Origin: Parahoeflea alexandrii
GTDB lineage: Bacteria; Pseudomonadota; Alphaproteobacteria; Rhizobiales; Rhizobiaceae
Assembly (NCBI RefSeq): GCF_024105735.1
Contig: NZ_JAAAML010000002.1
Coordinates: 992,001-1,056,000 of the forward strand
Direction of reading: 5' to 3'
Length of the DNA: 64,000 bases
The notes under the pieces were generated by a model. The model was given only the letters and a program-made list of their open reading frames with translations, did not search any database and was not told the origin of the DNA. Each line of letters starts with the position of its first letter. Positions within the stretch are counted from its first letter, which is position 1. This document shows positions 47,301 to 53,874 of this stretch, in pieces. The position numbers were made by a program, and so were the translations under genes.

Positions 47301-47717
47301 GGGGCGATTTTCGGCCACTGGGTGCTCGGCTATCAGCTGACAATCCTGTCCTTCATCGGGCTGCTTGGCCTGGCCGGCATCCTGGTCAATGATTCCATCA
47401 TCCTGGTGGCTCGCCTGGAAGAGCGACGCGCCGAGGGAGACAGTCTTGCAGAGGCAGCCATCGGCGCCAGCCGGGATCGCCTGCGGGCCGTGTTGCTAAC
47501 CTCGCTGACCACCATCGGCGGGCTGCTGCCGCTGCTCTACGAAACAAGCCTTCAGGCCCAGTTCCTGCTGCCCATGGCGATCACCATCGTCTTTGGACTG
47601 GCGATGACCACGCTGCTGGTTCTGTTTCTGGTTCCGGCACTGGTCGGCATCGGTGATGATATTGCCAGGAGTTTTTCCTACATCTATGGCAGGCGAACGG
47701 TCGGACAGCGCGCCTGA
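44304..47717 (+). CDS. RND efflux permease (AcrB/MMPL superfamily) with an extra membrane insert
   Basis: 1137-residue inner-membrane proton-driven exporter. N-terminal TM1 (NLLMVLMILFGAFSIARI), the TM4 block SLFSLIMMLGIIVDDAIVVGEH (with the two proton-relay Asp residues) and late TM10-12 segments are present. The protein is about 100 residues longer than usual. The excess lies between TM6 and TM7 at about residues 500-590 and contains two further hydrophobic segments (FLVALIVMVFLTGLSGRLAV, about 511-530, and MAIVVAVSLALATLMEWGLL, about 557-576). It is coupled to the adaptor gene and convergent with trkH. Confidence 0.9.
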   Translation: MSGSDLPGRGLFAGRGLVSTFIRHPNAANLLMVLMILFGAFSIARINTQFFPTIDRPTISIGVAWSGASAEDVETNVLALVEPEVRYISGVDRMTSTAAEGSATVRLEFADGTDMTQAMTDVETAVKAVGNLPEDAEEPTITRSVFFDTVAKLAVFGSADEVVKRAWAKRIRDELIDRGIDKINFTGLRGAEIRVEVPEIELRRLDMKISDVSSAIAANSRDLPSGTVEGAVDRQLRTLADAQGARELAGVEVKSFTGGEKVLLGDIATITDGFDADDTRGLASGSPAIELDIRRAPTADTLKTAAILSAYIDEIGPRLPPGVEIATYEVASDALSARIWLLVKNGLGGLLVVVAILFLFLNARIAFWVAAGIPVAMLATIGFMYASGQTINMMSLFSLIMMLGIIVDDAIVVGEHTATRLQMGDDPQTAAENGVGMMFTPVIAAMSTTLAAFAPILLIGDTIGQMMAVLPMVVIAVLVSSLLECFLILPGHLANSLAGRKPPGWSWWRQFLVALIVMVFLTGLSGRLAVDLALGAEDSGVRAAARGFADLPQLARMAIVVAVSLALATLMEWGLLVLRRRNSRAGVRMEDAGESRFRRAFDRGFDWFRDVPFARLVQMAWNWRYVTLSIALAMVMVLAIGLARSGRVEFVFFPSPEAENISGTIIFNAGLPEDIALKAIAAHEEALREADRALSGSGPSSIKAVFTTFGASSRSGSATARIRVQLTTSEERDIRTPDIVNAWRKAVPDIAGVTRFTVAQSRGGPPGRDIEVRLQGERVAALKTAAADVVALLSGINGITGLDDNLPWGKPELIMELTPHGAALGFSIEEVGRQIRNAFDGSVPFRFPRGDDEVTVRLVQKPASPGSQALRDFELRSPGGTFVPLSEVVDMTERQGFSAIQRRDGQSTISVTGDIDTAVTTTGGVVEQLTSSGELDLIAGRHGVSYTFGGRSEEQENAFADLQLGVAVALSVIYIILAWVFASYWRPIAVLLIIPFGVIGAIFGHWVLGYQLTILSFIGLLGLAGILVNDSIILVARLEERRAEGDSLAEAAIGASRDRLRAVLLTSLTTIGGLLPLLYETSLQAQFLLPMAITIVFGLAMTTLLVLFLVPALVGIGDDIARSFSYIYGRRTVGQRA

Positions 47718-47723
47718 ACCGGG

Positions 47724-49181
47724 TTACGACCGCCAGAACCGCGGCAGGAACAGCACCAGCACGGTGAACAGCTCAAGCCGTCCAAGCAACATCCCGGCCG
47801 CAAGCAGCCATTTCTGGAGGTCGCTCAGCGACTGGAAGTTTCCGGACGGGCCGATGATCTCGCCCAGGCCCGGCCCGACATTCGAAAGCGCCGTGCCTGC
47901 ACCCGACAGGGCCGTGACGGTGTCGAGCCCGCTCAACCGCAGCAGGATGGCCAGCACCACGAACGAGGTCATGAACAGGAAGAAGAAGCTCATCACCGAG
48001 GCGATGACCCGGTCCTGGATCGGCTTTCCGTTGAAGCGTGCGCGAAACACGCCATGCGGATACATCACCTGGGAGACGTGCTGCCGGACAGCTTCGATCA
48101 GCACCTGAAACCGGAAGATCTTGATGCCGCAGGAGGTGGAGCCGGCGCAACCGCCGACAAACATGATGATGAAGAAGAACGTCACCGCGTGGGGGCCCCA
48201 GAGGCCGTAGTCTGTGGAGGCGTATCCGGTGCCGGTGGCGATTGAGACCACGTTGAAGGCGGAATGCCGCAAGCCCTCGAGGCCGATATGGTTCTCGCTG
48301 AAATGCGCCATCATCCAGCCTGCAAGAATCGCGACGGCGAGAAAGCCGGCAAAGGCCTTCACCTGGTCATCGGCCAGAAACGGACGGAAACGTCCCTGCA
48401 GCATCTGCACATAAAGAATGAACGGAATCGAGCCGAGCACCATGAACACCACCGCGATCCATTCGACGGCGGCATTGTTGAAATATCCGATGGATGCATC
48501 CTTGGTCGAGAACCCCCCGGTCGCCACCGTGGTCATCGCATGGATCACCGCGTCATCGGCTGCCATGCCCACGGCCATGTAGGCCACGGCGCAAAGCCCG
48601 GTCATGGCGATGAACACAAGCGTGATCGAGGTCGAGATCTGGGTGGCGCGGGGCAGGATCTTTTCCGCCGTGTCGAAGGCCTCGGCCTTGAACAGCTGCA
48701 TGCCGCCGATCTGCAGCATCGGCAGCACGGCAATCGCCATGACGATGATCCCCAGACCGCCGAGCCATTGCAGCAGCCCGCGCCAGAACAGGATGCCGGG
48801 CGGAGCGCCATCCAGGCCGGTGATGACCGTGGCGCCGGTGGTGGTCAGCCCCGACATCGATTCGAAGAACGCGTCGGTGTAGCTCGGCACGACCCCCGAC
48901 CAGTGAAATGGCAGTGCGCCGAACGCCACCAGTGCGACCCAGGAGACAACGGTCATCAGCATCGCCTGGCGAGTCGACAGACCCTTCGGAATGCCGCGAT
49001 TGGCGGCAAACAGGCCGAGCCCGACGAGCATCGTCATCGTGCCAGAACTGGCAAAGATCATCCAGTCCTTGTTGTCGGCCGCCAGGTCGACAAGAGCGGG
49101 CAGCAGCATGGCCACGCCCAGTGTCGCCACCAGCAGGCCGGTCACCAGCATGACTGGGCGGAATTCGGAAAAAGCGGTCAA
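47724..49181 (-). CDS. trkH: TrkH family potassium uptake protein
   Basis: 485-residue potassium channel subunit of the Trk/Ktr/HKT superfamily, usually gated by cytosolic TrkA. Selectivity-loop segments with the conserved glycine are visible: [41 protein letters not shown] and [32 protein letters not shown] closes the protein as in TrkH. The start is a TTG at 49181 that overlaps the apaG stop in TTGA; ATG 49151 (ten residues later) is an alternative without a clear ribosome-binding site. No trkA is adjacent. Confidence 0.92.
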   Translation of the reverse strand: MTAFSEFRPVMLVTGLLVATLGVAMLLPALVDLAADNKDWMIFASSGTMTMLVGLGLFAANRGIPKGLSTRQAMLMTVVSWVALVAFGALPFHWSGVVPSYTDAFFESMSGLTTTGATVITGLDGAPPGILFWRGLLQWLGGLGIIVMAIAVLPMLQIGGMQLFKAEAFDTAEKILPRATQISTSITLVFIAMTGLCAVAYMAVGMAADDAVIHAMTTVATGGFSTKDASIGYFNNAAVEWIAVVFMVLGSIPFILYVQMLQGRFRPFLADDQVKAFAGFLAVAILAGWMMAHFSENHIGLEGLRHSAFNVVSIATGTGYASTDYGLWGPHAVTFFFIIMFVGGCAGSTSCGIKIFRFQVLIEAVRQHVSQVMYPHGVFRARFNGKPIQDRVIASVMSFFFLFMTSFVVLAILLRLSGLDTVTALSGAGTALSNVGPGLGEIIGPSGNFQSLSDLQKWLLAAGMLLGRLELFTVLVLFLPRFWRS

Positions 49182-49570
49182 TTCAGCGTTCTTGCCATTC
49201 CCGGCAGGTCCAGCGAGAAGGCCGGGATCTCGACGTCGAACAGCTCGCCCGCAGCCGATTGCATCTGGTAGGTGCCGACCATGACACCCGATGGCGTGTC
49301 CAGTGGACAGCCCGACGAATACTCATAGGTGTCACCGGGGCCGAGAACCGGTTGCTCGCCCACAACGCCGGGGCCGCGCACCTCGTCGACAATGCCGTTC
49401 TCGTCGGTGATCTTCCAGTAGCGGCTTTGCAGTTGCACGATCTGGTCGGAGTGATTGATGATGACAATACGGTAGCCCCAGACATAGCGTCCGTCCTCGG
49501 GGTCCGACTGGTCCTCGAGATAATAGGGTTCCACCGTTACTTCGATTTCGCGTGTTAGCGCACGGTACAT
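49178..49570 (-). CDS. apaG: ApaG domain protein (Co2+/Mg2+ efflux protein ApaG)
   Basis: 130-residue single-domain fibronectin-III-like protein of the ApaG family. It has the family strand [28 protein letters not shown], then [25 protein letters not shown] and GTYQM. The family's biochemical role is uncertain; mutants in enterobacteria affect cobalt/magnesium sensitivity. ATG 49570 has AAGGAG upstream. The four-base overlap with trkH puts the two genes in one transcript. Confidence 0.94.
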   Translation of the reverse strand: MYRALTREIEVTVEPYYLEDQSDPEDGRYVWGYRIVIINHSDQIVQLQSRYWKITDENGIVDEVRGPGVVGEQPVLGPGDTYEYSSGCPLDTPSGVMVGTYQMQSAAGELFDVEIPAFSLDLPGMARTLN

Positions 49571-49750
49571 ATGCCACTCCTTGCGACACTCATTCTACAC
49601 AGAGGTGCTTGCGTCAAGCATGCAGATGCCCACAAACCGGCTGGTTTCACGCTTTGCGTTGACTTGATTGTGATGAAGCGGTGCGGACGCGGCAGGTGAC
49701 GGGCCGCAGCCGCAGCGCTATCACTCGGAGCCGAACGGGGAGATCAGCTC

Positions 49751-50374
49751 ATGATGGACGGAAGCGCACGCAAGATCATACAGCCCGGCCTCGACCGGGC
49801 AGGCGTGTGGCTGGCGCAGCGTGGTGTGAAAGCCGACCACGTGACGATTTTCGCGTGCGTCATCGGCCTTGCCGCAGCGGTATTGATCGCTCTGGATTAC
49901 ATGATTGCCGCGCTGGCGCTGATCATTGTCAGCCGGATGTGTGACGGCCTGGACGGATCGGTGGCGCGCGCCTCCCGGACGACCGATTTCGGCGGCTATC
50001 TCGACATCACGCTGGATTTCGTTTTCTACGGAGCCGTTCCCCTGGCTTTTGTCGTCCTCGATCCCGGCGCGAACGCACTGGCCGGTGCGGCGCTGATCTT
50101 CTCGTTTTACGTTAACGGCGCCAGCTTTCTTGCCTATGCGATCGTTGCGGAAAAACGCGGGCTCAGCACCGAGGCACGGGGCGTCAAATCGATCTACTTC
50201 ACCACCGGTCTCGCCGAAGCCAGCGAGACCTATATCGTGTTTGCAGTCTTCTGCCTCTGGCCGGCCTGGTTTGCGCCGGTGGCCTGGGTCTTTGCGGCAA
50301 TCTGCCTCTACACAGCGCTGTCGCGGATCATGCAGGCACGCGCCGAGTTTCCCGACCCGGCCTCAAAGGCCTGA
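49751..50374 (+). CDS. CDP-alcohol phosphatidyltransferase family protein
   Basis: 207-residue inner-membrane phospholipid-synthesis enzyme. The CDP-alcohol motif (DGx2AR-x8-Gx3D-x3D) is complete in RMCDGLDGSVARASRTTDFGGYLDITLDF (about residues 61-89). There are four to six membrane helices. Sequence does not tell whether the acceptor is glycerol-phosphate, inositol, serine or another alcohol. GGGGAGATC precedes the ATG at 49751. Its end overlaps the convergent metZ by 12 bases. Confidence 0.88.
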   Translation: MMDGSARKIIQPGLDRAGVWLAQRGVKADHVTIFACVIGLAAAVLIALDYMIAALALIIVSRMCDGLDGSVARASRTTDFGGYLDITLDFVFYGAVPLAFVVLDPGANALAGAALIFSFYVNGASFLAYAIVAEKRGLSTEARGVKSIYFTTGLAEASETYIVFAVFCLWPAWFAPVAWVFAAICLYTALSRIMQARAEFPDPASKA

Positions 50375-51547
50375 GAGCGCGCGATCGAAGTCCTCGATCA
50401 GGTCTTGGGCATCCTCGATCCCGGCCGACAGTCTCAGCACCCCGGGGCCAATTCCCAGCTCGTCGCGGGCCTCTTCCGAGAGGTTCTTGTGCGTCGTCGT
50501 CGCCGGATGCGTGATCAGGCTCTTGGTGTCGCCGAGATTGTTGGACAGCTTCACCACCTCGAGCCGGTTCTGCATCGAGAATGCCGCCTCTTTGCCGCCC
50601 TTCAGCTCGAGCGCCACCAGTGTTGACCCGCCCTTCATCTGCCGGGCACAGATCTCGGCCTGCGGATGGTCGGCGCGACCGGGATAGATCACTCGCGCGA
50701 TCGCCGGATGGTCTGCCAGGAAATCGGCCACCCGTGCCGCGTTCTCTGTCTGCTGCCGCACTCTCAGAGGCAGGGTTTCAAGCCCCTTGAGCAGGGTCCA
50801 GGCGTTGAACGGCGACAGCGACGGGCCGGTGTGACGGAAATAGTCGTGAAGATGCTCGTCAATCCAGTCCTTGTCCGACAGCACAACGCCGCCCAGACAG
50901 CGCCCCTGGCCGTCGATATGCTTGGTTGCGGAATAGGCCACCACATGCGCGCCCAGTTCGAGCGGTTTCTGCATCAGCGGTGTTGCAAACACATTGTCGA
51001 CCACCAGCTTGGCGCCGATCTGGTTGGCGAGCTTGGCGACGCCTGCAATGTCGACCACTTCCAGTGTCGGATTGGTCGGGCTTTCAAGAAAGAACACCTT
51101 GGTGTTGGGCCGGATCGCGGTTTCGAAATTGGCAAGGTCACGTCCGTCGACGAGGGTGGACTCGATGCCGTATCTGGGCAGCAATGTTTCCACCACCCAG
51201 CGGCAGGAACCGAACAGGGCGCGCGCGGAAACCACATGGTCTCCGGCCCTCAGCTGGCACAACAGCGCCGCCGAAATTGCCGCCATTCCAGACGCCGTTG
51301 CCCGTGCGTCCTCTGCGCCCTCCATCAGGCACATGCGCTTTTCGAACATGTCGTTGGTCGGGTTTGCGTAGCGTGAATAGACGAAACCGGGATCCTCGCC
51401 CTTGAAGCGGGCTTCCGCTGCCTCGGCGCTGTCATAGACAAAGCCCTGCGTCAGGAAGATTGCTTCGGATGTTTCTCCAAAACCGGAGCGGCTGGTGCCG
51501 CCATGCACGAGCTGGGTGGCGGGGCGGAATTGTCGGTTGCTTGTCAT
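50363..51547 (-). CDS. metZ: O-succinylhomoserine sulfhydrylase
   Basis: 394-residue Cys/Met-metabolism PLP enzyme that makes homocysteine from O-succinylhomoserine and sulfide. YSRYANPTNDMFEKR, the stacking region ATASGMAAI and the aldimine lysine in AYSATKHIDGQGRCLGG are all present; the HIDGQGR form is typical of the MetZ branch. ATG 51547 is fixed by the leader: the longer frame to 51604 would start in the terminator and riboswitch. Expression is controlled by an upstream SAM-II riboswitch and intrinsic terminator. The 3' end overlaps the CDP-alcohol gene by 12 bases. Confidence 0.94.
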   Translation of the reverse strand: MTSNRQFRPATQLVHGGTSRSGFGETSEAIFLTQGFVYDSAEAAEARFKGEDPGFVYSRYANPTNDMFEKRMCLMEGAEDARATASGMAAISAALLCQLRAGDHVVSARALFGSCRWVVETLLPRYGIESTLVDGRDLANFETAIRPNTKVFFLESPTNPTLEVVDIAGVAKLANQIGAKLVVDNVFATPLMQKPLELGAHVVAYSATKHIDGQGRCLGGVVLSDKDWIDEHLHDYFRHTGPSLSPFNAWTLLKGLETLPLRVRQQTENAARVADFLADHPAIARVIYPGRADHPQAEICARQMKGGSTLVALELKGGKEAAFSMQNRLEVVKLSNNLGDTKSLITHPATTTHKNLSEEARDELGIGPGVLRLSAGIEDAQDLIEDFDRALSGL

Positions 51548-51565
51548 GATCTTTGTCCAACACAC

Positions 51566-51600
51566 AAAAAAACCGGCTTGCGAAGTCGCGAGCCGGTTTT
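51566..51600 (-). terminator. Intrinsic terminator in the metZ leader
   Basis: On the minus strand AAACCGGCT, a 12-base loop and AGCCGGTTT, followed by T's. It lies between the SAM-II aptamer and metZ, so it is the likely expression platform. Confidence 0.88.
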
Positions 51601-51605
51601 GCAAC

Positions 51606-51663
51606 CCGACCTTTTTAGCGACTTGTTTTACGTGGCTGCAAGCCGGTCGGCCAAATCACCACG
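51606..51663 (-). promoter_or_regulatory. SAM-II riboswitch controlling metZ
   Basis: Read on the minus strand, the element opens CGTGG and closes that stem with CCACG after GATTTGGCCGACCGGCTTGCAG; this is P1. The loop CCGACC is complementary to GGTCGG at the 3' end, forming the pseudoknot, and the conserved GTCGCTAAAAAGG segment precedes it. These are the hallmarks of the SAM-II (metA) class found before methionine genes in Rhizobiales. It lies between the promoter and the terminator. Confidence 0.95.
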
Positions 51664-51674
51664 GGATAACCTCG

Positions 51675-51703
51675 CTTTTAGGGGCTTCCCGCGCTTGCGT
51701 CAA
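51675..51703 (-). promoter_or_regulatory. Promoter of metZ
   Basis: On the minus strand TTGACG (51703-51698), 17 bases, then TAAAAG (51680-51675). The predicted transcription start is about 51667-51669, a few bases before the SAM-II aptamer, which supports the assignment. Confidence 0.65.
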
Positions 51704-51752
51704 TCGCTTCCCCTTGCCATCAAGACATCTTGGAAAACGGAGCGCACGGACC

Positions 51753-52841
51753 GTGGCAGCGGGCATTCTCTCAGATCGCGCAATCAAGGCGCTCTTTGAT
51801 GCCGGCAAGCTTGCCTCCGGTCGACCGCTCGATGCCGACCAGATCCAGCCTGCCAGCCTTGACCTGAGGCTCGGCGCCCGCGCCTACCGGGTTCGCGCCA
51901 GCTTTTTGCCAGGCCCCTCGGCAAGGGTCGAGGACAAGCTCGCCCGTCTCAGCATGCACGAGATCGACCTGACCGCAGGCGCTGTGCTTGAGACTGGCTG
52001 CGTCTATATCGTGCCGTTGCTTGAAAGCCTGGATCTGCCGCAGGAGATATCCGCCTCCGCCAATCCGAAAAGCTCGACCGGGCGTCTCGATATTTTCACC
52101 CGGGTGATGACCGATCACGGCCAGGAGTTCGACAAGATCGCTCCCGGCTACACTGGCCCCCTGTGGCTTGAGGTCAGCCCGCGCACCTTCCCGATTGTCG
52201 CCCGTACCGGCTCGCGCCTGTCGCAGATCCGTTTTCGACAGGGGCACGCGGTGCTGGACGAGGATGAACTTTCGGCTCTTCACCGCACCGAAACTCTGGT
52301 TGCCTCCGAAACGCCGAATGTCTCGGGAGGCGGCATCGCGCTGTCGATCGATCTGATGGGGCAGGGCGAGGATGGTCTGATCGGCTATCGCGGCAAGCAC
52401 CACACCGCGGTTATCGATGTCGACAAGCGCGGCGCCCAGGAGGTCTTCGATTTCTGGGAGCCCTTGTACAATCGCGGTTCCGCCGACCTTATCCTCGATC
52501 CGGATGAATTCTACATTCTGGTCAGCCGTGAATCCGTACACGTTCCTCCGCTCTATGCCGCCGAGATGACACCGTTCGATCCGCTGGTCGGCGAGTTCCG
52601 GGTTCATTATGCCGGTTTCTTCGATCCGGGGTTCGGACACAGCGAGGCCGGTGGTGCAGGAAGCCGTGCCGTACTCGAAGTACGCAGCCACGAGGTCCCG
52701 TTCATTCTTGAGCATGGCCAGATCGTCGGCCGGCTGATCTACGAGCGGATGCTGGAGAGGCCCGCGGCTCTGTACGGCACCGGGGCCGGATCGAACTACC
52801 AGGCTCAAGGCCTCAAACTGTCGAAACATTTTCGCAGCTGA
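51753..52841 (+). CDS. dcd: 2'-deoxycytidine 5'-triphosphate deaminase, long (fused) form
   Basis: 362-residue dCTP deaminase of the type found in alphaproteobacteria, about twice the usual length (about 190), apparently two trimeric-dUTPase-fold domains in one chain. First domain: IQPASLDLRLGARAYRVRASFLPG and SANPKSSTGRLDIFTRV (about residues 30-130), the latter being the catalytic SSxGR-like block. Second domain follows from about 190 (GYRGKHHTAVIDVD, GFFDPGFGHSEAGGAGSRAVLEVR). GTG at 51753 is the start, ten bases after GGAG. Divergent from metZ. Confidence 0.9.
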   Translation: MAAGILSDRAIKALFDAGKLASGRPLDADQIQPASLDLRLGARAYRVRASFLPGPSARVEDKLARLSMHEIDLTAGAVLETGCVYIVPLLESLDLPQEISASANPKSSTGRLDIFTRVMTDHGQEFDKIAPGYTGPLWLEVSPRTFPIVARTGSRLSQIRFRQGHAVLDEDELSALHRTETLVASETPNVSGGGIALSIDLMGQGEDGLIGYRGKHHTAVIDVDKRGAQEVFDFWEPLYNRGSADLILDPDEFYILVSRESVHVPPLYAAEMTPFDPLVGEFRVHYAGFFDPGFGHSEAGGAGSRAVLEVRSHEVPFILEHGQIVGRLIYERMLERPAALYGTGAGSNYQAQGLKLSKHFRS

Positions 52842-52871
52842 GTTCCGGTGAGGGCAGCTTCTGGCCAGCCG

Positions 52872-53675
52872 TCAGCTTATCCCTTGGCCGCCAGCCTGTG
52901 CGGCGCGCATCTCGGCAAGCTCTTTCCGGATTGCCTTGAGTTCTTCCAGCATGGCGCTCTGGTCGGATGCCATGGCTTCCCGGTCTGCGGTCGCCTCGGC
53001 TTCGTGCTCCTCCTGCATGGCTGACACGATGATGCCGATGAACAGGTTGAGTACCGTGAACGTGGTGCAGGCGATGAACGGTATGAAGAACGTCCAGGCC
53101 ATCGGATGCACTTCCATCACCGGACGGACAATCCCCATCGACCAGCTTTCCAGCGTCATCACCTGAAACAGTGAATAGGCTGAAGCCGGAATCGAGCCGA
53201 ACCAGTCCGGAAACGTGTCGCCGTAGAGTTTCGTCGCCATCACCGAGAACACGTAGAACACCAGCGTCAAGAGCAGCATGATCGATCCCATGCCCGGCAA
53301 CGCGCTGACCAGTCCGCCCACAACCCGCTTGAGCGACGGCACCATGCTGATGATCCTCAGTACGCGCAGGATGCGAAGCGCGCGAAGCACCGAAAGGTTG
53401 CCGGTCGCAGGGATCAGCGCCACCCCGACCACCAGGAGGTCGAAGATCCGCCAGGGGTCGCGGAAGAAGTCGAGCCGCCAGGCGAGAAGTCGGGCCGACA
53501 CCTCCACCACGAAAACACCGAGAATGACCCGGTCGAGCACAGTCAGCACCACACCGAAGCGTTGCATGACTTCGGGTACGGTCTCGAGGCCCAGCGTGAT
53601 CGCGTTGATCACGATCAGCGCGGTGATGAAGGCCTCGAAGCGGCGCGACGACAAAAAGGTTTTCAACTGGTCCAT
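52872..53675 (-). CDS. Bacterial voltage-gated sodium channel (NaChBac/NavAb type)
   Basis: 267-residue single-domain 6-TM ion channel. The S4 voltage sensor has arginines every third residue (R98, R101, R104, R107, with K116/R117 beyond). The pore loop carries TLESWS (residues 174-179), identical in form to the NaChBac/NavAb selectivity filter and distinct from potassium channel TVGYG. S6 is TTFTVLNLFIGIIVSAMQ. The cytoplasmic tail is acidic and then a four-helix coiled coil (SAMLEELKAIRKELAEMRAAQ) as in tetrameric BacNav. The ribosome-binding site is weak. Probably involved in sodium homeostasis, motility or pH responses. Confidence 0.93.
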   Translation of the reverse strand: MDQLKTFLSSRRFEAFITALIVINAITLGLETVPEVMQRFGVVLTVLDRVILGVFVVEVSARLLAWRLDFFRDPWRIFDLLVVGVALIPATGNLSVLRALRILRVLRIISMVPSLKRVVGGLVSALPGMGSIMLLLTLVFYVFSVMATKLYGDTFPDWFGSIPASAYSLFQVMTLESWSMGIVRPVMEVHPMAWTFFIPFIACTTFTVLNLFIGIIVSAMQEEHEAEATADREAMASDQSAMLEELKAIRKELAEMRAAQAGGQGIS

Positions 53676-53800
53676 GAAGCAATTCTGGGGTTTGAAGAAG
53701 CGCCACTGATATGAGGTGGCGCCCGCGGCGCGTCAAGCCGCCTTGCGGATTGATCCTGCTTGACACGGCTGCTCAACACCGCCAAGGATCACCGGCGCAG

Positions 53801-53874
53801 GCGGGTGTAGCTCAATGGTAGAGCAGAAGCTTCCCAAGCTTAAGACGAGGGTTCGATTCCCTTCACCCGCTCCA
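53801..53874 (+). tRNA. tRNA-Gly (anticodon CCC)
   Basis: 74-base cloverleaf with encoded CCA. Acceptor GCGGGTG pairs with CACCCGC; D stem GCTC/GAGC; anticodon loop TTCCCAA (53831-53837), giving CCC for codon GGG; T arm with GGTTCGATTCC. The outermost anticodon-stem pair is a G-A mismatch. The 3' end of the GT2 gene runs antisense through half of it. Confidence 0.95.

Noticed and set aside
51548-51604. N-terminal extension of metZ
   Set aside because: The extension is translated from the terminator hairpin of the SAM-II leader, so the ATG at 51547 is the start.
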